From Planctomycetota bacterium (GTDB taxonomy: Bacteria; Planctomycetota; E44-bin39), in NCBI GenBank assembly GCA_004376375.1, contig SOJX01000120.1, positions 1 to 39,317 of the forward strand: a DNA stretch of 39,317 nucleotides. Direction: 5' to 3'. The notes beneath the pieces were generated by a model that was not told the origin of the DNA, searched no databases, and worked only from the letters and a program-made list of their open reading frames with translations. The position numbers and the translations under genes were made by a program. Below, one piece after another: positions 24,107 through 31,992 of this stretch; the first letter of the stretch is position 1; each line of letters begins with the position of its first letter.

Positions 24107-25517
24107 GTGGGAAACCAGGTCTACTTACTGCCGAAAGAGCTGATAACCGTAGTTATCGTTGTGCTTTTACTGCTTGTCTACTGGCTGGCTTTTCTGCCCC
24201 GCCCCCAGTGGAGGCGCTACTTCCTGCTCGTCGTCTGCATGGTCACGATTCCGTTTGCGGAATACATTCTCAGGAGCAGGCTGGGCAGGTTTAACATAAG
24301 CATTTTCCCGTACTACACGCTCCTGTGTTACGTACTTACGCTGATAGTCTGGGCGGTGGGGCGGTTTCTTGCAAGCGGCAAAAGCCTGCGCGGCCTTGTG
24401 TTTTTCCTCGGCATCGCTTTTGTCGTGCTCTATCTTTCATATTTCAAGTACCGCCACCTGCTGCACGCGCCGGGCTGGCGGGCGATCCTCTTCCCCGTCC
24501 GGCTGGTGGTGAAAGAGGCCGGGGAGTCGTTCGTCATACGCTGGGGGATTCCGCTCGGAATATCGTTCTACAGCTTCCGGCTGATAAGCTACCTTATCGA
24601 TTCGTACCGCGGACTGCTGAAAAGGGCGCCGCTGCACGAGTTTTTGATGTACATCATCTTTTTCCCGACCTATCCGGTCGGCCCGATAGAGCGTTTTGGC
24701 CGGTTCCAGAAGCAGTTCGATAACACGCTTCAGTGCAAGCCGGAATATATCGCGGTCGGGTGGTGGCGCATACTGCTCGGTGTTTTCAAGTGGACCGTGG
24801 TAGCGAACTGGCTCCTGAAGAGGCACGCCGAGGACATCGTCCATGGCAACTGGGCCGGGCTTTCCACGGACAAGCTCTGGGTGAAGGCTTACGCCTATTC
24901 GCTTTACATCTATACCGAGTTTTCCGCCGTCTCTGACATTGCCATCGGCTGCTCGCTCCTGTTCGGCTTCAAGATAATGGAGAACTTCAACTGGCCGTAT
25001 CTGCGGACCAACATAAGCCAGTTCTGGCGCAACTGGCACATTTCGCTTACGACGTGGCTCACGGATTACGTCTTTACGCCGATTTCCAGGCGGCTGATGA
25101 AAACCCCGCTCAAGAAGACTATGATACTGGTTGCAATAACAGGTTATATCATCACCATGTTTCTCTGCGGCATATGGCACGGAGACGACCTGACGTTCGC
25201 CATATGGGGGCTTTACCACGGCGTCGGGCTTGCGATATGGAAGATCTGGTCGGAACTGAAGCTGAGATATTTCCGCAGGAAAATACTTCCAAAGGGGGTG
25301 GGCGCGGTCCTCGGCTGTCTCCTCACGTTCCACTTCCTGGCGCTCGGGTGGCCCATGTTTGCGCGCGTTAAACAGATACCGAACCGGCAGGAGAGGGTGC
25401 CTGACCTGAAAGGCGCCTGGGAAATGACCAAACGCATGCTGTTTATTACAAAGCCGGCAAAAAAGCAGAAACCGGTTATCAAGGAAAAACCAAAGAAGGC
25501 TGCTCTTGGAGGAAGAG
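24107..25517 (+). CDS. MBOAT family O-acyltransferase, C-terminus displaced to another frame
   Basis: This polytopic protein matches the MBOAT (DltB/AlgI-like) family: 'GISFYSFRLISYLIDSYRG', 'YIIFFPTYPVGPIERFGRF', 'RTNISQFWRNWHISLTTWLTDYVFTPISR' (His about 310) and the hallmark 'MFLCGIWHGDDLTFAIWGLYHG' (His about 358). It starts with GTG behind GGAGGG. In this frame translation would run on to 25786, but from about 25508 the residues become an Arg/His/Gly-rich string unlike any MBOAT and overlap the ACP gene by 122 bp. The expected last helix and terminal 'FIY-x-x-F' motif occur instead in the +1 frame at 25518-25643. I end the recognisable part at 25517. A 1-base indel, a programmed +1 shift or a true split gene would all explain this. 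Confidence 0.82.
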
Positions 25518-25643
25518 ATGCGGGAAAAACTCATAGTGCTGGCGGAGGACGCGGGTATCGCGTTTCTCATTTTCGTGATGCTGACGCTCGTCATTTTCTT
25601 CACCAAGAGCCAGGCATCGGAATTCATCTACGTAGCCTTCTAG
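25518..25643 (+). CDS. C-terminal helix of the MBOAT protein as a separate small ORF (frameshifted or split)
   Basis: The 41-residue product from ATG 25518 is 'MREKLIVLAEDAGIAFLIF' followed by a hydrophobic helix and 'SQASEFIYVAF'. MBOAT proteins of the DltB/AlgI type characteristically end in a helix and 'FIYFQF', so this is the missing C-terminus of the upstream protein. It has its own GGAGG site (25508-25512) 5 nt before the ATG, so independent translation is possible; the upstream sequence in this frame also stays open for at least 13 codons, so an indel is equally possible. The ACP gene starts 21 bp later. Confidence 0.7.
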   Translation: MREKLIVLAEDAGIAFLIFVMLTLVIFFTKSQASEFIYVAF

Positions 25644-25664
25644 CCGCGCGAAAGGAATATAGAT

Positions 25665-25895
25665 ATGAAGGAAAAGGTCAAGGGGTGGATTACGGACAGG
25701 TTCAAACCGGACCACGAACTTGGCGACGACGAGCAACTGTTGGAATCGAACATAATAGATTCGTTCGGTACGCTCGAACTCGCTGAGTTTCTTGAATCCG
25801 AATTCGGCATAAAAATTCCGGACCAGGACCTTGTTACCGAGAATATCGGCACGATAAACCTGATTGTTGCTACAATAGAGAAAATGAAGAGTTAG
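25665..25895 (+). CDS. acyl carrier protein (DltC-like)
   Basis: This 76-residue acidic carrier protein has the phosphopantetheine attachment Ser33 in 'IIDSFGTLELAEFLESEFGI'. In this cassette it would present an activated acyl group to the MBOAT protein, as DltC does for D-alanine. No acyl-AMP ligase (DltA-like) or phosphopantetheinyl transferase is visible nearby, so loading must come from elsewhere. It has an AAAGGA site before the ATG and converges with the SLC13 gene, only 21 bp apart with no terminator hairpin. Confidence 0.88.
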   Translation: MKEKVKGWITDRFKPDHELGDDEQLLESNIIDSFGTLELAEFLESEFGIKIPDQDLVTENIGTINLIVATIEKMKS

Positions 25896-25916
25896 ATTTG
25901 CGGGCGGGGTTTTCGC

Positions 25917-27446
25917 TCATTTAATCAGTACCGGCATGCCCATCAGCGGCCAGACTATCCACACGAAAAACGCCAGTACAATTATCAGCAGGATACTTGC
26001 GGGAATTCCCGCAAGGAAAAACTGTCCCGAGGTGAACTGCTTGCTTTCGTAGGCGATTGCGTTGGGGGCCGCGCCTACAAGCAGCAGGAACGGCATCCCC
26101 GCGCAGACCAGGGCGGAAAATATTATGATTTCCGGAGCGATTCCAAGCATCTGCGACATTCTCAAGGCAACGGGCAGGACTATTGCTATGGCGGCAACGT
26201 TCATGATGAGGTTGGTCATTATCAGTACGAAAAATGAAATACCCATTACGAATACGAACCAGTGCGCATCGGCAAAGAGTACCAGCCACTTGATGGCCAT
26301 CCACTCCGCCGCGCCGGTTTGCCACAGGCAGAAACCGATGCTCATGGCCCCGCCGAAAAGCAGGATAATGTTCCAGGGAATATCTTCCAGTTCTTTTACC
26401 GTGAGTATCTTGAATGCGAAGAAGAGAACGGTGCCAAGAAGGATAATCGCGCTTTTGTGCATATATTGCTGGATATTCTCATCGACAAATGAGCGCAGGC
26501 TCATGGTGAGTATTACGGCCAGGACGATGGCCACAGCAATGATTTCAGATCTCGTTATGGGCCCGAGGCTTTTATAAAGCGTTTTCGCCCGTTGCCTGAG
26601 CCCGGGAATAGTTTTCTTTTCAGGTTTGAAAATAACCATGCAGTACAGCCAGAGCAGAAACACCATCAGAAAGCCGATCGGGGCCATGTATTTGGTGAGC
26701 TCGAAAAACATTATCTCTTTGCCGACAATTTCCCTGTAGAAAGATATGGCAACCGCGCCGCGTGCCGCACCCAGGAGGGTTATGATGCTCCCGGCGCCGG
26801 CGACGAAGGCCATGCCGATAAACAGCCCCTTTCCGAACCTGGACGGTTTCTCATCTTCTGAATAAAGCGCATAAATCGCCATGAGAAGGGGATAGATTGT
26901 AGCGGCAACCGCGGTGTGTGCCATAATTAACGTCAGAAGGGCAGTGACCACAAAGCAGCCGAGATATATCATGCTGGTTCGCTCACCGACTATGGACAGC
27001 ATCTTATAGGCCATTCTCTTTGTCAGCCCGGTCTTTGTGAACACCATTCCAATCGTAATGGAACCCAGGATGAAACATACGCTCGGGTCCATGAAGTCGC
27101 CGAATGCGGCTTTTGCAGGCCTTATCAGGAAAAGGACCTGCACGACGCCGATCAGAATACTTGTCACGCCGATGGGCACAACCTCGAAAACCCACCAGGT
27201 CGCGGCGAGAAAGAACAGGCCGAGCGCCGCCTGGCCTTTGGGTGAGAGTTTTACGGGAGCAGCGCCCTCTCCCGGCGGTATCGCATCCGAGAAGGGAGGG
27301 CAACAGAATACGATGAAGAACAGCGCAACGCCGACGAACATGCAGATGAGTTTTTTCCAGTCAACCCGTTCAGGTTTTATTTTCAGATGGACGTCGGATT
27401 TAGACGTGGATACTTCGGGGCGCCCGTCTTTATTCTTTCTTTTCAT
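25917..27446 (-). CDS. SLC13/DASS family anion symporter (dicarboxylate or sulfate)
   Basis: This 509-residue inner-membrane transporter has about 12 helices after a charged N-terminal tail. The DASS family pattern is clear: 'ALGLFFLAATWWVFEVVPIGVTSILIGVVQVL', 'GMAFVAGAGSIITLLGAARGAVAI', 'LFGGAMSIGFCLWQTGAAEWMA', 'MTNLIMNVAAIAIVLPVALRM' and 'LVGAAPNAIAYESKQFT'. Members take up di- and tricarboxylates or sulfate with sodium. The usual SNT motifs are altered here (GAARGA for the first, GAAPNA for the second), so substrate prediction is unsafe. It is 36 bp downstream of a two-CBS-domain gene in the same operon, and 1.5 kb from aprBA, which makes sulfate a reasonable guess, not more. Confidence 0.9.
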   Translation of the reverse strand: MKRKNKDGRPEVSTSKSDVHLKIKPERVDWKKLICMFVGVALFFIVFCCPPFSDAIPPGEGAAPVKLSPKGQAALGLFFLAATWWVFEVVPIGVTSILIGVVQVLFLIRPAKAAFGDFMDPSVCFILGSITIGMVFTKTGLTKRMAYKMLSIVGERTSMIYLGCFVVTALLTLIMAHTAVAATIYPLLMAIYALYSEDEKPSRFGKGLFIGMAFVAGAGSIITLLGAARGAVAISFYREIVGKEIMFFELTKYMAPIGFLMVFLLWLYCMVIFKPEKKTIPGLRQRAKTLYKSLGPITRSEIIAVAIVLAVILTMSLRSFVDENIQQYMHKSAIILLGTVLFFAFKILTVKELEDIPWNIILLFGGAMSIGFCLWQTGAAEWMAIKWLVLFADAHWFVFVMGISFFVLIMTNLIMNVAAIAIVLPVALRMSQMLGIAPEIIIFSALVCAGMPFLLLVGAAPNAIAYESKQFTSGQFFLAGIPASILLIIVLAFFVWIVWPLMGMPVLIK

Positions 27447-27482
27447 CGCCGTGGCAGCCTTTCCTGAACGTGCAGGAGCGCA

Positions 27483-28025
27483 TCACTCTGAGGTTAGCAT
27501 TAGAGCAAGTTCGTGCAAGACATCCACTGAGCGTACCACACCAACGACGGTTTCATCTTTGAGAACGGGAAGCATGCTGACATTCTGGTCGACCATTTCG
27601 TATACGGCCTTCATTATGTGGTCGTCGTAACGAACGGTTGCTTTGGCCTCTTTGATGGGTATCATGAAATTCTTTACCGGAAGTTTCGCCCGCTCGCGCA
27701 TGCGGGCTATTCTCTTGTCATGAGACAGTTCAATAAGATTCGGATCTATTTCCACGTCGAAGAGCTTTTGCTGAAGGTCAATGGGGCCGCTGACCAGAAA
27801 TCTCGGCTCGAGTCCCCGCATGATATCCCGGCGCCTGATTGCTCCGACAATTTCGCTGAAGTTCTTGTTAAAAACCAGCGCCACGCGGGGGAGGGATGCC
27901 CGCTTTTTCCTCAGAATCTGCGCCTTCCCCATTTCCTGGATGGCCTGAAGAAGCGTGTAGTCTTCGGCAACATGAGGATACTCTTCGAGAGGAACCATTA
28001 TATCCCGCATGTGTTTTTCAAGCAT
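27483..28025 (-). CDS. two-CBS-domain protein, likely regulator of the SLC13 transporter
   Basis: This 180-residue soluble protein has a CBS pair: the first about 5-80 ('MRDIMVPLEEYPHVAEDYTLLQAIQEM'...'VGAIRRRDIMRGL'), the second about 115-178 ('VKNFMIPIKEAKATVRYDDHIMKAVYEM'...'VVGVVRSVDVLHEL'). CBS pairs bind adenine nucleotides such as AMP or ATP and report energy state. Being first in an operon with the anion transporter suggests gating of uptake by nucleotide level, which makes sense where sulfate activation consumes ATP and yields AMP. That coupling is inference. A consensus promoter lies at 28148-28176. Confidence 0.88.
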   Translation of the reverse strand: MLEKHMRDIMVPLEEYPHVAEDYTLLQAIQEMGKAQILRKKRASLPRVALVFNKNFSEIVGAIRRRDIMRGLEPRFLVSGPIDLQQKLFDVEIDPNLIELSHDKRIARMRERAKLPVKNFMIPIKEAKATVRYDDHIMKAVYEMVDQNVSMLPVLKDETVVGVVRSVDVLHELALMLTSE

Positions 28026-28147
28026 ATTACACCCCGTGCCCGATCAGAAAAGATTACTTCAGCCTTAAGGACGTGGATTACACACCGGGCAGGAGATAAC
28101 CGTTGGATATTACCTGCTCGCTCCCGTATGTCTTAAAGGCGAGGCGC

Positions 28148-28176
28148 ATTATAGGGAGTTTCGCCTGCCCGGTCAA
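28148..28176 (-). promoter_or_regulatory. sigma70 promoter of the CBS-SLC13 operon
   Basis: On the minus strand TTGACC (28176-28171), 17 bp and a perfect TATAAT (28153-28148) predict a start near 28141 and a leader of about 115 nt. Confidence 0.8.
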
Positions 28177-28255
28177 CCCGAAACTAAGGGGAGCCCGGCT
28201 GCCCTCACGCCGATAGGGCCTTTACATTGTTTAGTGACCATACTGTTATATTTTT

Positions 28256-28429
28256 ATGAAAACCGTGTTGATGCATATTTATCAGGTCAGCGCTGATTAC
28301 GATTATGAAACCTTTCCAATCTGGATTGGAATAATCCCAGTTGTTTCCGTCGTAATCGGGTATCTTGTTTTTCTGGCTTTCAAATGCTGGAAAAAGAAGA
28401 AAGAAAAATGGCGGCTTTTGGATTCGTAA
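28256..28429 (+). CDS. possible small single-helix membrane protein (57 aa)
   Basis: An ATG-to-TAA frame encodes 'MKTVLMHIYQVSADYDYETF' then a clean hydrophobic segment (PIWIGIIPVVSVVIGYLVFL), followed by a basic tail with CWKKKKEKWR, which is a believable inside-positive single-span topology. I see no ribosome site before the ATG; Met6 at 28271 is an alternative. The stretch 28205-28480 is otherwise without a gene. No family is recognised. It could be chance, since the DNA is AT-rich here. Confidence 0.35.
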   Translation: MKTVLMHIYQVSADYDYETFPIWIGIIPVVSVVIGYLVFLAFKCWKKKKEKWRLLDS

Positions 28430-28480
28430 GGAAAAAAGCCGGGGTGAAGATGATAGGTCGGAATTGGCCTGCGTGTAGAG

Positions 28481-28553
<73 letters not shown>

Positions 28554-28560
28554 TTATAAG

Positions 28561-28645
28561 AAGTTAGTGGTTGGTCGATAGTCGTTGGTGAAAAAACAAA
28601 CACCAGCCACAAACAACTTACAACTAACGACTAACAACTAATCTG
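28561..28645. repeat. GTTAGTGGTTGGTCG / CAACTAACGACTAAC word repeat between two tRNAs
   Basis: The spacer between the tRNA genes consists almost wholly of GTTAGTGGTTGG/GATAGTCGTTGG words and then their approximate complement (CAGCCAC, ACTAACGACTAAC), so it can fold back on itself. It is related to the infC-rpmI spacer repeat at 13271-13380. Confidence 0.7.
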
Positions 28646-28717
28646 TGGGCCGTGCAGGATTTGAACCTGCGGCTTCTACCGTGTGAAGGTAGCACTCTTC
28701 CGCTGAGTTAACGGCCC
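28646..28717 (-). tRNA. tRNA-Val (anticodon CAC)
   Basis: The minus-strand cloverleaf has acceptor GGGCCGU/ACGGCCC, D stem ACUC/GAGU, anticodon stem CUACC/GGUAG with loop UUCACAC (anticodon CAC, codon GUG), variable AAGCC and T arm GCAGG-UUCAAAU-CCUGC. It has 72 nt with discriminator A and no encoded CCA. Confidence 0.96.
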
Positions 28718-28787
28718 GTTACTTATGTTTCCCAACTGCCGCTTCTTACAGGGATTGTGTATTCAACCAAAACTGTTATTTCAACAT

Positions 28788-28816
28788 AATATAGCATGAC
28801 GGTTTGCGTTAGTCAA
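28788..28816 (-). promoter_or_regulatory. sigma70 promoter of the tRNA-Val / tRNA-Ala unit
   Basis: On the minus strand TTGACT (28816-28811), 17 bp and TATATT (28793-28788) predict a start near 28780, about 63 nt before tRNA-Val. The two tRNAs are then probably cotranscribed. It is divergent from the aprB promoter. Confidence 0.75.
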
Positions 28817-28921
28817 GATTCCTCTTGGGGGTAATAAGTAATTCCATTCTCGAGATATCTAAAGCCCTCTAAATGGCTGTTCGTGCCGGATTAACCCGCG
28901 CAGAGGCATTCTCCAGAAATC

Positions 28922-29066
28922 GTGAAAAATCTCTCGAAAATTGGTGAAAAACCCTTGACACGAATTCCAGCCTTGATATAATTATTGCCCAACTATAACT
29001 GTGAAAAATTTCTCGAAGTTAGAGGAAGATTCTTGAGACCGAGTTCTGAACTTATGCAACGTCATC
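28922..29066 (+). repeat. diverged direct repeat (79-bp offset) covering the aprB promoter
   Basis: The block beginning GTGAAAAATCTCTCGAA at 28922 is echoed at 29001 by GTGAAAAATTTCTCGAA. The likeness continues for about 60 bp (GAAAAACCCTTGACACGAATTC against GGAAGATTCTTGAGACCGAGTTC, compared by eye). The first copy holds the intact promoter; in the second the -35 is TTGAGA and the -10 is degraded. I infer a duplicated promoter or operator region. Confidence 0.6.
28955..28982 (+). promoter_or_regulatory. perfect consensus sigma70 promoter of the apr-qmo-dsr operon
   Basis: TTGACA (28955-28960), a 16-bp spacer and TATAAT (28977-28982) predict a start near 28989 and a leader of about 120 nt before aprB. 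The whole stretch 28718-29109 has no gene; it holds this promoter, the divergent tRNA promoter and the direct repeat. Confidence 0.88.
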
Positions 29067-29109
29067 TCTGGAAAAACAATTCCAGTTTAGCGTTCTGAAA
29101 GGAGGGAAC

Positions 29110-29577
29110 ATGCCGAGTTTTGTGATTCCGGACAAGTGTGACGGGTGCAAAGCGCTCGACAAGACGGCTTGCCAGCATATTTGCCCCAACGACCTCATAG
29201 TCCTGAACAAGGATACTATGAAAGCCTACAACCAGGACCCGCAGATGTGCTGGGAATGCTACAATTGCGTCAAGATTTGCCCGACACAGGCAGTCGAAGT
29301 ACGCGGGTATGCGGACTTCGTTCCGATGGGTGCAAGCGTGACATGCATGCGCAGCAGCGAAGACATCCTGTGGACCGTCCAGTTCCGCGACAAAAACATC
29401 AAGCCGAAACGCTTCAAGTTCCCGATCCGCAAAGGTGTCGAAGAAGGAAAGGCTCAGCCATTCGATCACTATCCGACGGGCGACGACGACCTGAAAAGTC
29501 CGACGCTTATGTGCGAGCCGGCCGGCCTGAATACCGAGTTGGGCCCGGTCAAGATGGACAAGGTCCTGACCCTTTAA
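29110..29577 (+). CDS. aprB: adenylylsulfate reductase beta subunit
   Basis: This 155-residue iron-sulfur subunit transfers electrons to AprA for reduction of APS to sulfite and AMP in the cytoplasm. Two [4Fe-4S] clusters are ligated by C10, C13, C21, C25 and C47, C50, C53, C57, in the spaced pattern peculiar to AprB ('KCDGCKALDKTACQHICPND', 'CWECYNCVKICPTQAVEVRGYADFVPMG'). The C-terminal tail (after residue 100) wraps around AprA in known structures. An AAAGGAGGG site precedes the ATG. It is first in the operon; aprA follows after 61 bp. Confidence 0.98.
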   Translation: MPSFVIPDKCDGCKALDKTACQHICPNDLIVLNKDTMKAYNQDPQMCWECYNCVKICPTQAVEVRGYADFVPMGASVTCMRSSEDILWTVQFRDKNIKPKRFKFPIRKGVEEGKAQPFDHYPTGDDDLKSPTLMCEPAGLNTELGPVKMDKVLTL

Positions 29578-29638
29578 TCGGGCGCGATTTGTAAGCAGTC
29601 CGTTTTCTTCGACAAACAAACAAAGGAGATAAAAAACA

Positions 29639-31531
29639 ATGGCGGATTTCGAGACAGTAACAGTCGAGACCGACCTGCTGATCTGCGGCGGCGGCATGGC
29701 AGCCTGCGGCGCAGCGGTTGAAGCGGCTTACTGGGCCAAGAAGCACGGCTTGAAGGTCACCCTTGTCGACAAGGCGGCCGTCGACCGTTCCGGTGCAGTA
29801 GCCATGGGTCTTTCGGCTATTAACCAGTACGTGGACCTCAACAGCGGCAACAACACGCTGAAAGATTACTGCGACTATGTTCGCAACGACCTCATGGGCA
29901 TCACTCGCGAGGACCTCGTGACGAGCATCGCGCGTCACGTGGACTCGACGGTCCACCTCTTTGAGAAGTGGGGCCTGCCTATCTGGAAGGACAAGGAAGG
30001 CAAATACGTACACGAGGGTCGCTGGCAGCTCATGATCAACGGCGAATCCTACAAGGTCATCGTTGCAGAGGCCGCCAAGAACGCCCTGGCGGAAGCGGAA
30101 GGGGAGATCATCGAGCACGTCTTTATCACCCATCCGCTGATGGACGGCGACAAGTGCGTGGGCGCCGTCGGGTTCAGCCTCAGGGACGACAAGTTCTACG
30201 TATTCAAGGCCAAGGCCACAATAGTCGCCATGGGCGGCGCGGTCCACGTCTTCAAGCCGCGTTCGACCGGTGAGGGCTTCGGCCGCTCATGGTACCCGCC
30301 GTTCAACGCCGGCGGGAGCGCTTTCTTCACCATTTATGCCGGTGCCGAGATGACTTGCCAGGAAGTCCGGTTCATCCCGGTGCGTTTCAAGGACGCGTAC
30401 GGCCCAGTGGGTGCGTGGTTCCTCCTGTTCAAGTCGATTGCGACAAACGCGTACGGCGGCAACTACATGCTGGAAAACGCCGCCGAGCTCGACAAGTGGG
30501 CGCCATACGGCAAGGTGAAACCGCGTCCCGCAAACATCCGCAACTGGCTCATGATGCTGGACGTGATGGACGGCAAAAGCCCGATCTACATGCAGACCGC
30601 CGATGCGATCAAGGTGATCGTGGATGAGACGCCCGACGCAAAGGCAAAGAAAAAGAAACTCAAAGAGATTGAAGCCGAGGCATGGGAAGACTTCCTCGAC
30701 ATGACGATCTCGCAGGCCATCCTGTGGGCCGCGACGAATGTCGAGCCGGACAAGAAGCCTTCGGAGATCATGGCATGCGACCCATACTTCATCGGTTCGC
30801 ACTCCGGCGCGTCTGGCGCATGGGTCTCCGGCCCGGAGGACCTCCAGAACGACGCGACAAGGGACGAGTACTTCTGGGGTTATCCGCACATGACGACGGT
30901 CAGCGGCATGTTCGCCGCGGGCGACGCATCCGGGGCATCGAGCCACAAGTTCTCTTCCGGCTCGCACGCCGAGGGACGTATTGCTGCCAAGGCCGCGATT
31001 TCCTACGTCGTCGATAACAACGCGGCTCCCAACGTGGACCAGGGACAGGTCGATGCGCTCAAGGTGGAGATTCTGAAGCCGCTCGACACTTTCGAAACGC
31101 ACAAGGGCGCCACGACCGACCCGGACATCAACCCGAACTACATCCGTCCCAGGCAGTTCATGTACCGCCTGCAGAAGATAATGGACGAGTATGCGGGCGG
31201 TGTGTCGAGTCAGTTCCAGACCAACGACAAGCTGCTCGAAAAGGGCATGGAGCTGTTGGGCTACCTCAAGGAAGACGCTGCAAACCTCGCGGCGGAGAAC
31301 CTGCACGAGTTGATGCGGAGCTGGGAGAACGTACACCGCATGTATCAGGGGGAAGCCCACGTGCGCTCGATCCTTTTCCGCGAGGAAACGCGTTGGCCGG
31401 GCTACTATTTCCGGTCCGACAAGCCGAGCATCGACAACGAGAACTGGCTCGCCTTCTGCAACTGCACCTACAACAAGGACTCGGGCGAGTGGAAGATGAT
31501 GAAGAAGCCCGTGAAGTATCTCACACTGTAA
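29639..31531 (+). CDS. aprA: adenylylsulfate reductase alpha subunit
   Basis: AprA is the FAD-containing catalytic subunit, 630 residues here, converting APS and two electrons to sulfite and AMP (reversible). The FAD fold begins 'TDLLICGGGMAACGAAVEAAYWA' and continues with 'VDKAAVDRSGAVAMGLSAINQY'. The substrate region includes 'QEVRFIPVRFKDAYGPVGAWF', 'CDPYFIGSHSGASGAWVSG' and 'AAGDASGASSHKFSSGSHAEGRIAAKAA'. Length is a little under that of Desulfovibrio homologues. AAAGGAG precedes the ATG. Together with qmoABC downstream the setting is that of sulfate reduction; the oxidative direction cannot be excluded from these genes alone. Confidence 0.98.
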   Translation: MADFETVTVETDLLICGGGMAACGAAVEAAYWAKKHGLKVTLVDKAAVDRSGAVAMGLSAINQYVDLNSGNNTLKDYCDYVRNDLMGITREDLVTSIARHVDSTVHLFEKWGLPIWKDKEGKYVHEGRWQLMINGESYKVIVAEAAKNALAEAEGEIIEHVFITHPLMDGDKCVGAVGFSLRDDKFYVFKAKATIVAMGGAVHVFKPRSTGEGFGRSWYPPFNAGGSAFFTIYAGAEMTCQEVRFIPVRFKDAYGPVGAWFLLFKSIATNAYGGNYMLENAAELDKWAPYGKVKPRPANIRNWLMMLDVMDGKSPIYMQTADAIKVIVDETPDAKAKKKKLKEIEAEAWEDFLDMTISQAILWAATNVEPDKKPSEIMACDPYFIGSHSGASGAWVSGPEDLQNDATRDEYFWGYPHMTTVSGMFAAGDASGASSHKFSSGSHAEGRIAAKAAISYVVDNNAAPNVDQGQVDALKVEILKPLDTFETHKGATTDPDINPNYIRPRQFMYRLQKIMDEYAGGVSSQFQTNDKLLEKGMELLGYLKEDAANLAAENLHELMRSWENVHRMYQGEAHVRSILFREETRWPGYYFRSDKPSIDNENWLAFCNCTYNKDSGEWKMMKKPVKYLTL

Positions 31532-31548
31532 GGGCTTGCATATTTTCG

Positions 31549-31585
31549 GAATCTTCGGGCGTCGCATGACGGCGCCCGAAGATTC
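31549..31585 (+). terminator. strong hairpin after aprA (attenuator or mRNA-stabilising stem)
   Basis: Perfect 13-bp arms 31549-31561 and 31573-31585 lie around an 11-nt loop, followed by TGTTTCTC, too few Ts for a strong terminator. It probably lowers read-through or protects the 3' end of aprBA mRNA, so that the downstream qmo genes are expressed less than aprBA (inference). Confidence 0.6.
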
Positions 31586-31707
31586 TGTTTCTCAACGTTT
31601 TCTGACCTCCCTTTGTCCGAAGGTGTTCTTGCGTTGCGCGGCTGCGGCTGGGCGATGGACAGTTTCCAGGCCCGACCCGAAAGACCGTTGATCAGCCGGG
31701 GAGCCAG

Positions 31708-31992
31708 ATGGCAGATACCCCTCGAACCTGCCCACATTGCGGATCCCGACTAAAGAAATGGCTTGTACCCGAAGGGGCGACCTGGAGCGAGGAGTTCTTC
31801 TTCGTCTGCTTCAACGACGACTGTTCTTACTACAGGGACGGGTGGAACTGGATGATGGAGCAATACAAGCAGCATGCCTCGTACCGGTATATGGTCAACC
31901 CCACCACCGGCGTATCATCGTCGATTCCGGTCTGGTCGGACTCCGCGACCCGCGGGATGATCGTGGAGGATGCCGAAGGAGATGACGAATGA
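31708..31992 (+). CDS. small zinc-ribbon-like protein between aprA and qmoA
   Basis: The 94-residue soluble protein begins with a CPHC pair (C8, C11) and has a second pair C34 and C39 in 'FVCFNDDCSYYRDGW', a plausible zinc ribbon. The remainder has no recognised domain. Its stop overlaps the start of the YkgJ-like gene by 4 bp (ATGA), which in turn overlaps qmoA in the same way, so all three are translationally coupled. That tight placement implies a role connected with APS reductase or Qmo, such as assembly or Fe-S handling, but this is inference and no function is known to me. Confidence 0.8.
   Translation: MADTPRTCPHCGSRLKKWLVPEGATWSEEFFFVCFNDDCSYYRDGWNWMMEQYKQHASYRYMVNPTTGVSSSIPVWSDSATRGMIVEDAEGDDE

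Noticed and set aside
25458..25465. A-AAA-AAG slippery heptamer in the MBOAT gene as a programmed -1 frameshift site
   Set aside because: It is in the right phase for -1 slippage, but a -1 shift there meets a stop at 25534 and does not reach the frame holding the MBOAT C-terminus, which is +1.
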